Below, in pieces: positions 9,753 to 19,448 of a stretch of DNA of 64,000 nt (position 1 is the stretch's first letter; every line of letters begins with the position of its first letter). The notes below the pieces were generated by a model. It was not told the DNA's origin. It searched no databases and saw only the letters and a program-made list of their open reading frames with translations. The position numbers and the translations under genes are program-made. The stretch is from Byssothecium circinans (Eukaryota > Ascomycota > Dothideomycetes > Pleosporales > Massarinaceae). Where the stretch lies: positions 34,029-98,028 of the forward strand of contig ML976997.1 of assembly GCA_010015675.1 (NCBI GenBank), in the 5' to 3' direction.

Positions 9753-10781
9753 ATGAGCTCCAACGACTCAAGTTCTGGTGCTTTCGGTAAAATCAAGAGT
9801 GCGCTCTCGCTCAAGAAACGAAAACCTCAACAGCAAGACAGCAACGCGTCATCCAAACAGTCGCCTCGACAGAGTGCCTTCCTTGCACCGCAGAGCAATA
9901 ATCCCTTCACGACGGGCTCAACACCAACTCGGCGTCCGAGTAAGCACAAATCCGCTCTTTCTAGTCGTTGCGACATTTCTAACACAACACCAGGCGGTCG
10001 ATCCAGCAAGAACGTCGCACCAAGCGATCCTCCCCCAGCGTACACTCCAACTTCCCAGTCTAGCTCTACTCAACCAGCCATGACCGCAACCATCCCCACA
10101 GGCTCAGCAGATGATCCCTACAGCTTCCTCGGATCTTTCGATACCATCTTCCTGATCGATGACAGCGGCTCTATGGCCGGTCGTTCCTGGCGCGAAGTGT
10201 CGGAAGCCCTCAGACTCATTACCCCCATCTGCGTCCAGCACGATGCCGATGGCATCGACATCTATTTCCTCAACACCCCGGACTCCAACCTCTACAAGAA
10301 CGTCACAACCGCCAGCACTGTTGTCGAAATCTTCCAAACCGTGCGGCCCTGGGGCGGCACCCTCACGGGTTCAAAGCTGAATCAGATCCTGAAGCCGTAT
10401 CTCCGTCGCTACGAAGCACAACCCGAGACTACGAAGCCTGTCAATATCATTGTAATCACGGACGGAAAGCCAATCGATGACGTCGAGAGTCCTATCATTG
10501 CGGCGGCGAAGAAGCTAGACAAACTTGATGCGCCACCGTGGCAGGTCGGGATCCAGTTCTTCCAGGTCGGTAAAGAGGAAGAAGCCAGGATCCATCTAAA
10601 GACCCTAGATAATGAGCTTAAAAAGATCTCAGGGGATGAAGATCTGCGAGATATTGTGGATACGGTGGAATATCAGGGCGACAACGGGGAGCCACTGACG
10701 GCCGCGGGTATCTTGAAAGTGACCCTTGGCTCCGTGGTCAAGAGGTTGGATCGCAACTCAACAGAATTGCACAGGAAATGA
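9753..10781 (+). CDS. von Willebrand factor A-domain protein
   Basis: I start at ATG 9753 (MSSNDSSSGAFGKIKSALSL); an in-frame ATG at 9660 would add 31 residues rich in Pro/His that look like leader sequence. The vWA domain begins near residue 130 with FDTIFLIDDSGSM, the DxSxS metal-ion-dependent adhesion site, followed by a conserved Thr segment (GGTLTGSKL) and ITDGKP, the third metal-site Asp. The first ~120 residues are Ser/Pro/Gln-rich and disordered, with a PPAY motif that could recruit a WW-domain ubiquitin ligase. A probable 54-nt intron lies at 9940-9993 (donor GTAAGC, branch TCTAACA, acceptor CAG); being a multiple of three and stop-free, it does not interrupt the frame. Spliced product is 324 residues, unspliced 342. 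No signal peptide, so intracellular. Function unknown. Confidence 0.88.
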   Translation: MSSNDSSSGAFGKIKSALSLKKRKPQQQDSNASSKQSPRQSAFLAPQSNNPFTTGSTPTRRPSKHKSALSSRCDISNTTPGGRSSKNVAPSDPPPAYTPTSQSSSTQPAMTATIPTGSADDPYSFLGSFDTIFLIDDSGSMAGRSWREVSEALRLITPICVQHDADGIDIYFLNTPDSNLYKNVTTASTVVEIFQTVRPWGGTLTGSKLNQILKPYLRRYEAQPETTKPVNIIVITDGKPIDDVESPIIAAAKKLDKLDAPPWQVGIQFFQVGKEEEARIHLKTLDNELKKISGDEDLRDIVDTVEYQGDNGEPLTAAGILKVTLGSVVKRLDRNSTELHRK

Positions 10782-11845
10782 TGAGAGAATACTTCTGGCT
10801 ATGGGGGTGGGGGAAGTAATTTCAATATATGGCGTTTGGGTGTCTCATTGTTTTAAGGCGGCGTCGGTGGGCGGCTCTTTGGCTTTTCGCTACGATACCC
10901 CAACCAACACATCACGACAGTGGATGGCGAAAGGGCTCGTCAAAGGGTTCTCTCAATTACTTTCAAGACTTCTATAGACTGTATGACTCTGACGGACATT
11001 GACCGGGAGCCAGATTTGGTACTTCAATTCATCAGCTCCTTTATTCAGAAAACAATTACTTGTCTTCTATAACTTCCTCGTGACAAGGAAACGGTGTTCC
11101 AGTCCACCGAGCCTACTTATGAGATCGTCGATTGTGTTTAACGTGCATGCGAGTACCATGGTAGTGACAGGGTAGTGTGGGTCAAAGAGGGGTAAGTGTA
11201 CCTGACGAGGCAGACTTGCAGGTTGTGATAAGGATGTACTACCTATTATGGCCCACACGACTAATGGAACGGTATTACCACATACTGTCCATTCGTGGAT
11301 ACCATAGGTATGTGAATGCAGACTCCACTCCCTCGCATCCTTGACCTTGTTTTAGTTAAGAGTAATATTACATGAACCCGAGTTAACAATCTGGAAAACA
11401 GCGCTAGAAGCGATGGTCTGCTTCTCATCAAGATGGATCAATAATCAAAAGCCAATCCAAAAAGATCACCCTTTCTCTTCCTCTCTTGTCCTCTACGTGT
11501 TGTATCACCCCCTCCTTGATTACGTCATAGTCGGCAGTCGACGCTACCAACAGATGGTTGTTAACGCTACGATGTGCTGCCTTTCACGGGGCAGAAACAG
11601 CCGGCAGGATGAGAGGCGTTAAGAAGCTCGTCAAAACTCTGGCACAGCTATACACAATATTTGCATAAAAAAGCTACCATGGTACCCTCTACTTCCTAGG
11701 CTTCCCTTAATTTGTGCCCCACGTAAGGCTGGCCATAGAGAGGAACTCCGACATCGCAAGGCATATAGGAGGTGCTCATAGTACCAGCAGAGTTCGTCTC
11801 AAGATTAGTATGGATCTCTGGGAAACGGTTATCGTAAATGAGATT
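10782..11845. other. Intergenic, no gene seen
   Basis: About 1 kb between the vWA gene and the LEU2 promoter. Only short frames without motifs are seen. Confidence 0.5.
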
Positions 11846-11876
11846 CCGAGGTCGGCTTAGAAGACGCCGAAGTCGG
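11846..11876. promoter_or_regulatory. Two CCG-N4-CGG sites, candidate Leu3-type operators
   Basis: CCGAGGTCGG (11846-11855) and CCGAAGTCGG (11867-11876) are both everted CCG-N4-CGG sites, with start positions 21 bp apart, about two helical turns. They end 124 and 103 bp before the LEU2 start codon. The yeast zinc-cluster regulator Leu3 binds CCG-N4-CGG upstream of leucine genes and responds to alpha-isopropylmalate. The sites are seen; binding by a Leu3 orthologue is inference. Confidence 0.6.
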
Positions 11877-11978
11877 GGAGCGGCTTTCGGCGGGGTACGT
11901 GGGGTAGTTAGCTAGGCTATACATTGAGCAGAACATTTCGAACAGACTGTTTATTATCTCTATACACCCACATCCAAA

Positions 11979-13286
11979 ATGCCTTCGTTTAACATAGTTG
12001 TCTTCGGCGGTGAGTATCCTTCCTGAAGCTCCTTGTATATTTTCTGACGCAATTGACGCAGGTGACGGCGTTGGTCCCGAGGTAACAATTTCACGCAGAA
12101 CTACGCAGGGAAAAGCTCACCAACAAATCCTAGATCATCTTAGAAGCCACCAAGATCCTCAAGGTCGTCGAGAACAACACCGATATCAAGTTCAACTTCC
12201 AAGACCACCTCTTCGGCGGTTGCTCCATCGATGCGCACAACACACCCCTCACAGACGAAGCTCTCGCAGCAGCAAAGTCGGCAGATGCCATCATTCTCGG
12301 CGCAGTCGGAGGCCCTGTACGCTCTCCAGCACCATTTCACTTCCTCCTCTCGGAATTACTAATTCTGGATAGAAATGGGGCACCGGCAAGGTCCGCCCCG
12401 AACAAGGCATCCTCAAGCTCCGCAAAGAACTCGGCACCTTTGGCAATCTACGACCCTGTTTCTTCGCCTCGGATTCTCTAATCGATATCTCCCCCCTCAA
12501 GGCCGACCGCGTCAAGGGCGTAAACTTCAACATCATCCGCGAGCTCACAGGTGGCATATACTTCGGTGACCGGAAAGAAGACGAAGGAGACGGCAAAGCG
12601 CTGGACACGGAGCCCTACTCTGTTGAAGAGATAGAGCGCGTGGTACGGTTAGCAGGTAGCCTTGCGAGAGCAGAGAACCCACCAGCGCCGGTCTGGAGTC
12701 TGGATAAGGCGAACGTGCTGGCGACGTCGAGGTTATGGAGGAAGACGTTTGAGAGGATTATGAAGGAGGAGTTTCCCGAGCTGGAACATGGCACGCATTT
12801 GATTGATTCGGCTGCTATGCTTATGATTCAGAATCCGAGGAAGCTGAACGGTATCGTCGTCACGAGCAATTTGTTCGGAGATATCATTAGCGACGAGGCG
12901 AGTGTGATCCCGGGCAGTTTGGGTCTGCTGCCGAGTGCGAGTCTGGGTGGCATTCCTGATGGGAAGACGCCACTCAACGGCATCTATGAGCCCATTCATG
13001 GTATGCTTGTGACTCTGTATTCTTTGCTGCGGCGGGTACTGATGATGTAGGCTCTGCGCCCGATATCGCCGGACAGGGAATCGTCAACCCTGTCGCGACC
13101 ATTCTGTCCATGAGCATGATGTTCAAGTACTCGTTATGTCGGCCTGAGATTGCGGCGAAGATCGATGAGGCGACTAAGATCGTCATTGACAAAAACATCC
13201 GGACGAAGGATATTGGCGGCACAGCGAAGACATCGGAAGTTGGTGATGCCGTGGCCGCGGAACTCGAGGCTCTGCTTAAGAAGTAG
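11979..13286 (+). CDS. LEU2: 3-isopropylmalate dehydrogenase (leucine biosynthesis)
   Basis: Five exons: 11979-12009, 12062-12081, 12134-12316, 12373-13000 and 13051-13286, 1098 nt, 365 residues, typical for the family. All introns are 50-56 nt with GT...AG ends. The joined product begins [17 protein letters not shown], followed by LGAVGGPKWGTG, the substrate-binding [12 protein letters not shown] segment, the metal-binding Asp motif [25 protein letters not shown], and the NAD-binding region [14 protein letters not shown]. The enzyme oxidatively decarboxylates 3-isopropylmalate to 2-ketoisocaproate, the third specific step of leucine synthesis, in the cytosol of most fungi. The second exon is only 20 nt, so gene finders can misplace the N-terminus. 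Regulation by the two upstream CCG-N4-CGG sites is likely. Confidence 0.96.
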
Positions 13287-14154
13287 GATGGCGTCAGGGA
13301 CATAAAAAACCAGTCACAGGAGGTGGGATCAGGCGGTATGCAAAGGGTCTAAAAACGTCCGCTAACAATGGCATCTGTAATAAAACTACGCGGTCGAATC
13401 AAGGACGCATCAAGACCTCCAGAGGTGTCTATCCTCATCCAATTATTTTCTCCCTTGTCAATGAGCACTTTTCCTTTTTCTTTGTCCCGCTCGCCGAATG
13501 CTATTCGCCCTTCCCTCCCAGATCCTCGTGTAAGTGTCAGCGCCAGCAGCCACAACTGGACCCCCGCGAATCTTACGAGCATTGTGGCCGTATGCGTCGA
13601 CCTGCCCTCACATCTATTTGAAGCCTTGTCGGCTTTCAAAATATCCTGCACATATATAGTCATTGATACTGGAAATGGCTCAGAGGCTCCAGTGCATTCC
13701 AACAGCCACATTCCGCTTTCGGCTACGGTCTTCATCTGACTACACCACCTCCGACATGAGGGCGTTCTCTCCTAGTCAATCCTCTCAGCCTTGTCTATTC
13801 ATCAGCATGACTGAGCTCAGCTTACCATGATCCCCAATCGGACGTGTTCAGAAAATTGATACAAAGAATAGTTCATCTTCCATCTCCAGCATCGCCGACC
13901 TTGGGAAGATGCTTTACACAGCTCCAAATTCAAGATATCGAATATACTAAAAACATCACTATAGATTCTAGGTCCTAGCCTTCGACTTCGGCTGGCGCAC
14001 GGCGAGAAGCGACGTTTTGGCTTGGTCTCCTTGGGATTGCCGGGGGCATACAAAGAGATATACGCCATCTTTCATTGAAGCCCGAGGCGCACCGATTCCT
14101 TTGATCAACCCAGCTATCCCGATCCGTACTCTCAGTTGTTCTTCCTCCCAGCAC
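13287..14154. other. Intergenic with overlapping antisense open frames
   Basis: Between LEU2 and the hemerythrin-like gene. Two ATG-started frames of 123 and 128 codons (13368-13739 plus, 13349-13735 minus) overlap almost completely on opposite strands; neither shows motifs, so at most one could be real and I call neither. The rest is the promoter of the next gene. Confidence 0.5.
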
Positions 14155-15039
14155 ATGTCAGAGAACATGTCAACCATGACCAAAATTCTCACCGAGACTA
14201 TCGACTCACCTAACTCTACTCCAACCAAGCCCACTACCACGACCACCGAAATCATGCCAAACAACCAACCAACCACCAACCCCCCACGCTACAACTGGGA
14301 ACGCGAGCCCATCCCCCTAATCCCCACACCCTACCATATCACCCACGCCACCGACCAATACACGCGCGCAGCCTCTGAAAAGGCCCTCGTTCACAACGCT
14401 CTCATCCGCGCTTTGAATAGCATCTACATCCGAGCACCCCACGTGCCTATCACCGACTACCCCAACTTCATGAAATACTGCCTCGCGGCCCACGAAGCCT
14501 TAACCACCTACCTCCAAGCCGAAGCCGAAGTCTTCATCCCCGAGCTAGAGCGCCAGACAGGCGTACCAGGACTCCTTCGCGCAAACGCCGAACACCACCG
14601 CGCCTTCTCCGTCGGCATCGCGGCGTGGGGGAACTGGTTATCCAGCATCGCGACGCGGAAGAATAATTTCAGCCCGGATATGTGTCGCACGCTCATGGAC
14701 GATTTCCTTCCCGCCCTCGCGACGCATTTCAACGACGGGGTTGCTGGTGTGCTGTCACTGTCGCGCTTTGGGGAGAGGTTGAAGTTGAAGGCGGTGGGTA
14801 AGAAGGAAGCGGATAGAGTTGTGGGGAGTTTGAGTAGGACGAAGACGCTGCCGGTCCTTTGGGCGAATCATGATGGGGAGTTTGAGGGTGGGGGGAGTCG
14901 TCTTTTTCCGCAGTTGTCGGGGGTGACGGGGTGGGGGTTGAGGAATATGGGGAGGGTGAATAAGGAGGTGTGGGTATATGGTACGGTGGGGTTGAATGGG
15001 AGGGCGAGGGTGTTGAGGTATGCGGGGGAGGGGATGTGA
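14155..15039 (+). CDS. Hemerythrin-like (HHE) domain protein
   Basis: Single-exon frame; I use ATG 14155 (MSENMSTMTKIL), the first ATG of the open frame, giving 294 residues. After a Thr/Pro/Asn-rich leader, residues from about 75 show the hemerythrin pattern of metal-binding His and acidic residues on four helices: HNALIRALNSIY, HEALTTYLQAEAEVFIPELE (HxxxE-type), NAEHHRAF and ATHFNDGVAG. Hemerythrin domains bind a di-iron centre and O2 or sense redox state; fungal versions of this size are mostly uncharacterised and presumably cytosolic, since no signal peptide is seen. The coding strand changes from C-rich in the first half to strongly G-rich in the last 300 nt, ending in a poly-G-like 3' flank. 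Function beyond the domain is unknown. Confidence 0.82.
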   Translation: MSENMSTMTKILTETIDSPNSTPTKPTTTTTEIMPNNQPTTNPPRYNWEREPIPLIPTPYHITHATDQYTRAASEKALVHNALIRALNSIYIRAPHVPITDYPNFMKYCLAAHEALTTYLQAEAEVFIPELERQTGVPGLLRANAEHHRAFSVGIAAWGNWLSSIATRKNNFSPDMCRTLMDDFLPALATHFNDGVAGVLSLSRFGERLKLKAVGKKEADRVVGSLSRTKTLPVLWANHDGEFEGGGSRLFPQLSGVTGWGLRNMGRVNKEVWVYGTVGLNGRARVLRYAGEGM

Positions 15040-17313
15040 GGTGACGAGGGAGAGGAGAGGTATCCATGGCGGCTGGGGGATGAGTGTGGGGTGAAGCGGT
15101 GCTTCACCGTTGGTTGTGTTTTTGATGAAGATTCTTCTTTGTAGGTGTCAGCTTTTCAAGGTACCTATATTGGTAGCTGTGATCGAGCGTTTTGAGAAGG
15201 AAAGTGGTACTTGAACCATCTATTAGTCCAGAGTCCGAGTGAGAATGCAAAAAAGTGAGCAATAGGATCGGATGAAGTGACAAGTTGCTAAGCAAATGCT
15301 GTCCCATGCTGTTTACCGCTATCATATTCTTGACTAATGAATATGAAAGTCTCTTTCTTCAAGCGGGTGAACTGAGAACTGAGGCGCAGACTGAAAATTG
15401 GCCTCTTGCCTGCTTGTGCTATGCCCCGTGAAGGTTTCCGTAAATGAAGGAGTACTTCTGGTCAATACGATGCGGTGCATAGGGCGCAAATGAAGGACGT
15501 GTGCAGCGGGCTAGCTGACAGGTCTCAGCCTGCGGGTCAAGGCAAGGACTGACATCTGCAAATGCAGTGTCACTGGGAGTCGGTGTTCAAAGGTCATGAC
15601 AGGAACGTCAAGTTTCAATATGCGCATTGCTCGGCAAGGGGGAGGCGTAACATGACAAACCCAAGGACCTGGAAATCGGCGTCAGGGAACGTGAAGCTCC
15701 TGTCTAGATTCTCTTGGAAAAAGCCACCAGAAGCCTTTCTTGGGTAGGGAATGACCAGAATCTGCATCAGTGGCTTCATCCAGAATCCATTCTGAGCGGT
15801 GCTTGTGACAAAGTTGGAGATCTTTTGCGTTCGTGTCTTCTGTTCCTGCGTTGATGGAGCGCCGCAGCCGTCAAGAATCAAATGAGGACGCCGAGTTCCG
15901 GGGAAGTTACATCGCCGGCTGTAACTGTGGCACTGGGCATGAGGGATCTGGATGTGATCTACGTGTTACCCGGGGTTGTATCGCGGGGTCTGCGAAAGGG
16001 TGAGGGATGAGGCGCGGTTGCGGCGAAGACACGTTGAATGAAATACTGATAATTTTATGTGAAACAGAAACCTGCATTTGCTGTAGGGAATCGGGGCTGC
16101 ATGCCGTTCTTAGATGGGGAAATAAATGAAGTTTGCTGTTGGACACTTTGAGCTGCAGCTTTCGACCTTGCGAGTGCGAGTTCTTCTTACGTATCGATAA
16201 GGAAGCCATCCATGGGTCGATCGCGAAGTGGTGGGCATCGGACTATTACAAGAAAACAATGTGCTCCATGGGGAGACATTCAGGAGCAAAGCGGCAAGAA
16301 AGATGCAACCATGATTATTCCTGGACTCACGGACAAATTCGAAGGGGAAAAGAAAAGCACTCAGAGCACGAATGATGGCCCCGCACCGTCGCTTCCGCAC
16401 AGCTCCCAAGCGCCACTAGCACCCGAACAGGAAAGGTGTGAAACAAAGCGAGGAGGCTCTCCAGCCATAGAGAAACGAAACATCGCACCTCCAACCAAGA
16501 GCAAGCCACCAGCTCGAAAGCCATCACGTCGGCTGGACATAAGCGCTCGCGAAGGACTGTTTCGAAACCCTCTGCCCGACGCGGGTCTGTGATCGGGCGT
16601 TCTGACGATCAGGTATTGGCTTGCGGAGCGTCCGGGGTCGTCTGCAGGTCCGCAGCTCGTATCGCCATACACTAAGTACAGTATGCGGGTGGCACCGCCG
16701 ACTAAGACATCACCCTTTGCATTATTACGGGATGGGGAGCGCTGGGCAGGCGTCTGGACGCTGTCGGTACGTCAAGAGTGTTGTGTGGCCATAAAGCCAC
16801 GGGTTTCGCTGTTCTGAGTGTGAGGCGTGGGACTCACTCAAGTGACTGATTATTCTTCCTTCCTTGAACACTTTTTCGGGCAAGCCCTGCTGGTGCCAAT
16901 ACACTCCTTTGTACAATCAATCATTCTCCCTCTCTATCTTCTTAGGCGCCGGGTCGTCATACTCTTTCTGGATCGCCAGATACTGTTCCGTGTCTGCCAG
17001 CTGATTCTACCCATTGTCCAAAATAGTACCTGCACGTCGGGACTTCACCTCACTTTTCTCCTGCCGGACCGTCGGACCGCTATTGTCATCTATCTACACT
17101 ATAGGTATTCACCTTGTCGCTGCACAGCGTGGACAATCGCCTTTCACCGAGCCTTTTCTTTGACGACTTGGGGGATTTCCTTTAAGACTTTGTTCGCCCA
17201 CACCTTTCAATTCTTCACCTTCTTTGTTGAACACACACATCGGACCGCAGCCTATACAAGAACTTCCTACATCCTCCAACTGCTCAGCCATAACATCCTT
17301 CCTACTCCATAAC
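15040..17313. other. Long intergenic region, no supported gene
   Basis: About 2.3 kb. Frames of 80-126 codons on both strands (for example 16212-16592 plus, 16361-16672 minus) overlap each other and have no motifs. The last ~400 bp are pyrimidine-rich with many CTT/TCT runs and are the promoter and leader of the following secreted-protein gene. Confidence 0.5.
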
Positions 17314-18375
17314 ATGCACGCCCTGACTCTTCTCGCCCTCGCCGGCTCGGCGTTCGCACACATGCACCTGAACTGGCCTCCCGCCCTGAAAGGCGACAAC
17401 AACCCCCACACCGCTCAGGCAGACCCTTTCCTGAACTACCCTTACGGCTGCTGCGGCAAGCCAGTCGCTGGAAATTGCCACGGCCACGCCGGCCTTATCG
17501 ATACCGACGAAGGCAAGCCAGTTGTTACCTGGGCTCCCGGCCAGACGGTCAACTTTACGCTCTCCGGCCAAAAGCTCAATTCCCCGACAGAAAATCCGGC
17601 CGGTGGAACTCACTACGGCGGATCCTGCCAAGTTGGCTTCTCTACGGACAAGGGCAAGACGTTCAAAGTAGCCACGACCTGGCAGGGTAACTGCCCAGAT
17701 CGCAAGGGCAATACGGATCCCAGCACGCAGCTGTTCAAATTCACAGTCCCTGCTGATACGCCTGCGGGCGAGCGCGTTCTCTTCGGCTGGACCTGGATTA
17801 ACCGCGAGAAAGAGTTCAACATGAACTGCGCTTCCGTCACCATCTCTGGCACAAACACTTCGCCTGAAGAACCCGCTGCTTCCAGTTCTACGCCCAACAA
17901 ACCTTCTTCCACCCCCGCCGCATCTGCCCCATCATCCAAGCCGTCCGCGCCCGCATCCGCTCCGTCATCCAAACCGTCTGCGCCAAAGAAAGAGAAACCC
18001 TCGGATTCTTCCCCCACAACACCCTCCTCTCAATTCTCGCTCGAGGGCTGTTCCTGCTCCTGCCCCTACCAGACTTGGTCGCCTCAATGCACCTGCTACG
18101 ACTGCAAGTCCCCCGCCACAAAGCGCCACCTCGTCGAGCGCAAGGCTCTCGAGCTGCATAAGCGCAACCTCCAGAACACAGAAGAGCTGAGCCAGCCGTT
18201 GAGGCGTGCCGAGGCCGTCTCTTTTGCGAGCAGGCCCGATATGTTGCTCGGGATCGACTTTGCGGGCGCCAAGTGCCATTCTAAGGGCGGCTCGGTTGAG
18301 TTGGAGTTCCCGGACCCAGGGCCGAATGTCGTTAAGGGTGATGGGGAATATAAGCTCGCGCCTCCTACTTGTTAA
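17314..18375 (+). CDS. AA11-like lytic polysaccharide monooxygenase, secreted
   Basis: Single exon from ATG 17314, 353 residues. A 15-residue signal peptide (MHALTLLALAGSAFA) is followed directly by His, so the mature protein would start HMHLNWPP with the N-terminal His of a copper histidine brace. The second brace His is probably H100 in GGTHYGGSCQV, and the FGWTWINREKEFNMNCASVTI segment matches the last core strand of AA11-type enzymes. LPMOs cleave chitin or cellulose oxidatively outside the cell; AA11 members act on chitin. After the core (to about 180) comes a Ser/Pro/Ala linker with a repeated PSSKPSAP unit, then a Cys-rich motif (CSCSCPYQTWSPQCTCYDC) and a basic tail unlike a standard binding module. 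AA11 is my best match, but a sister His-brace family is possible. Confidence 0.8.
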   Translation: MHALTLLALAGSAFAHMHLNWPPALKGDNNPHTAQADPFLNYPYGCCGKPVAGNCHGHAGLIDTDEGKPVVTWAPGQTVNFTLSGQKLNSPTENPAGGTHYGGSCQVGFSTDKGKTFKVATTWQGNCPDRKGNTDPSTQLFKFTVPADTPAGERVLFGWTWINREKEFNMNCASVTISGTNTSPEEPAASSSTPNKPSSTPAASAPSSKPSAPASAPSSKPSAPKKEKPSDSSPTTPSSQFSLEGCSCSCPYQTWSPQCTCYDCKSPATKRHLVERKALELHKRNLQNTEELSQPLRRAEAVSFASRPDMLLGIDFAGAKCHSKGGSVELEFPDPGPNVVKGDGEYKLAPPTC

Positions 18376-18932
18376 AGATTAGAAGTGAGAAGGGAATTGA
18401 TAGAGGGGAATGGATGTTGAGCATTCATCCCTCGTGCCCAACACGTGCATGTTCTCTTCTTATCCTGTCGTTTTGGTACTTTTTGTTCGCCTTCTACTTC
18501 TTCTTCTTCTTCTTTCCACTTTGTACTGTTTTGCTTGTATTAGGAGAGACTTTTGGAGTTCTTAGTGCATTTGTTTGCTACGGCTAGGTCAGGTCAGGTC
18601 AGGTTTCTGTTGGGTTGCATTGCGTTTGCAAGGGCATTTTCGGTCGCACATAAGCCATATGAATCCGGCGCTTAGCTTCGGGCCGGTAAAACGGTGAAGA
18701 GGGAAGATAGCAATCGCTTCATTATTTCCACATTATTCCAACTCTCTCAAAAATCTCGCCCCGCCTTTCACAACATTCATGAATTACACACACATCACAC
18801 GCAAGTCCAGTCAAGGCAAGCCAGTATTAAACATATTTCTTCATTTCACCTCTCTCATGATCAATACCATGAATACATGCCATGCCCATAGGGCTGGGAG
18901 GTACTAGACCGCTTTCCGCATCCTGATCCCGC
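18376..18932. other. Intergenic, converging 3' ends
   Basis: Between the convergent LPMO and con-10 genes. Contains a CTT-rich tract (about 18498-18520) and four GGTCA units in tandem (about 18587-18605). No gene is seen. Confidence 0.5.
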
Positions 18933-19288
18933 CTAAGAGGACTGTCCTCCCTTCCTGCCCGCCTCCTTGGCTTTCTCGCTGCCCGGCTCGAACGATCCAG
19001 ACGATGCCTTGCCGCCCTTCGAAGCGATCTCGCGCTGCTTGTCGGGGTCCATGGAAGCGAAGCCGCCGGAGTGAGAGGCTTGGCCGCCCTTCGAAGCGAT
19101 GTCTGTGGGGATCAGTGGCGTGCTTTGATGAATGGGGAAGAGTAGGGCTGGGAGGGTGATACGAGAAGGGGTGGAGAGAGCGAGAGAAGGAGAGGAAAGG
19201 GAAAGGAGAAGGGGAAGGGGAAGAGGAACATACTTTGAACCTCCTCCTTGGGGCGGTTGGCGAAGTTTCCGGGGTTGTTGTCTGCCAT
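18933..19288 (-). CDS. con-10: Conidiation-specific protein 10-like (KGG repeat)
   Basis: Two exons: 19288-19234 and 19102-18933, with a 131-nt intron, giving 74 residues. The product reads MADNNPGNFANRPKEEVQN, then IASKGGQASHSGGFASMDPD and KQREIASKGGKASSGSFEPG, ending KEAGRKGGQSS. It carries the repeated KGG motif of stress-induced con-10/GsiB-like proteins, small hydrophilic proteins that accumulate in spores and under stress. Length and exon split fit Neurospora con-10 homologues. Its promoter (19289 upward) has a TATA element and a stress-response-like CCCCT, consistent with inducible expression. It is too short to be obvious as a single open frame and is found only by joining exons. Confidence 0.93.
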
Positions 19289-19430
19289 ATCGAAGTTGTT
19301 GGGAGTTTGCGGTTGAGTATTCAGAGGTGTGGAGTTTTGGAAATGGATTCGGGGTTTGAATGTGGAGTTTGGAGAGTAGAGTAGAGTGTGGATGTAGGAG
19401 AGAAGGTGAAAGGTTGCCAGTAACAGTACG

Positions 19431-19448
19431 CTTTATATATCCATCCCC
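19431..19448 (-). promoter_or_regulatory. TATA box and STRE-like motif of con-10
   Basis: On the minus strand ATATATAAAG (19431-19440) lies about 145 bp before the con-10 start codon, and AGGGG (19444-19448), the stress response element core, lies just upstream. Positions are seen; function is inferred from analogy with fungal stress promoters. Confidence 0.45.

Noticed and set aside
13349..13739. Two open frames of 123 and 128 codons on opposite strands
   Set aside because: They overlap almost fully, both lack motifs, and the region lies in ordinary 3' flanking DNA of LEU2; chance open frames are the simpler reading.
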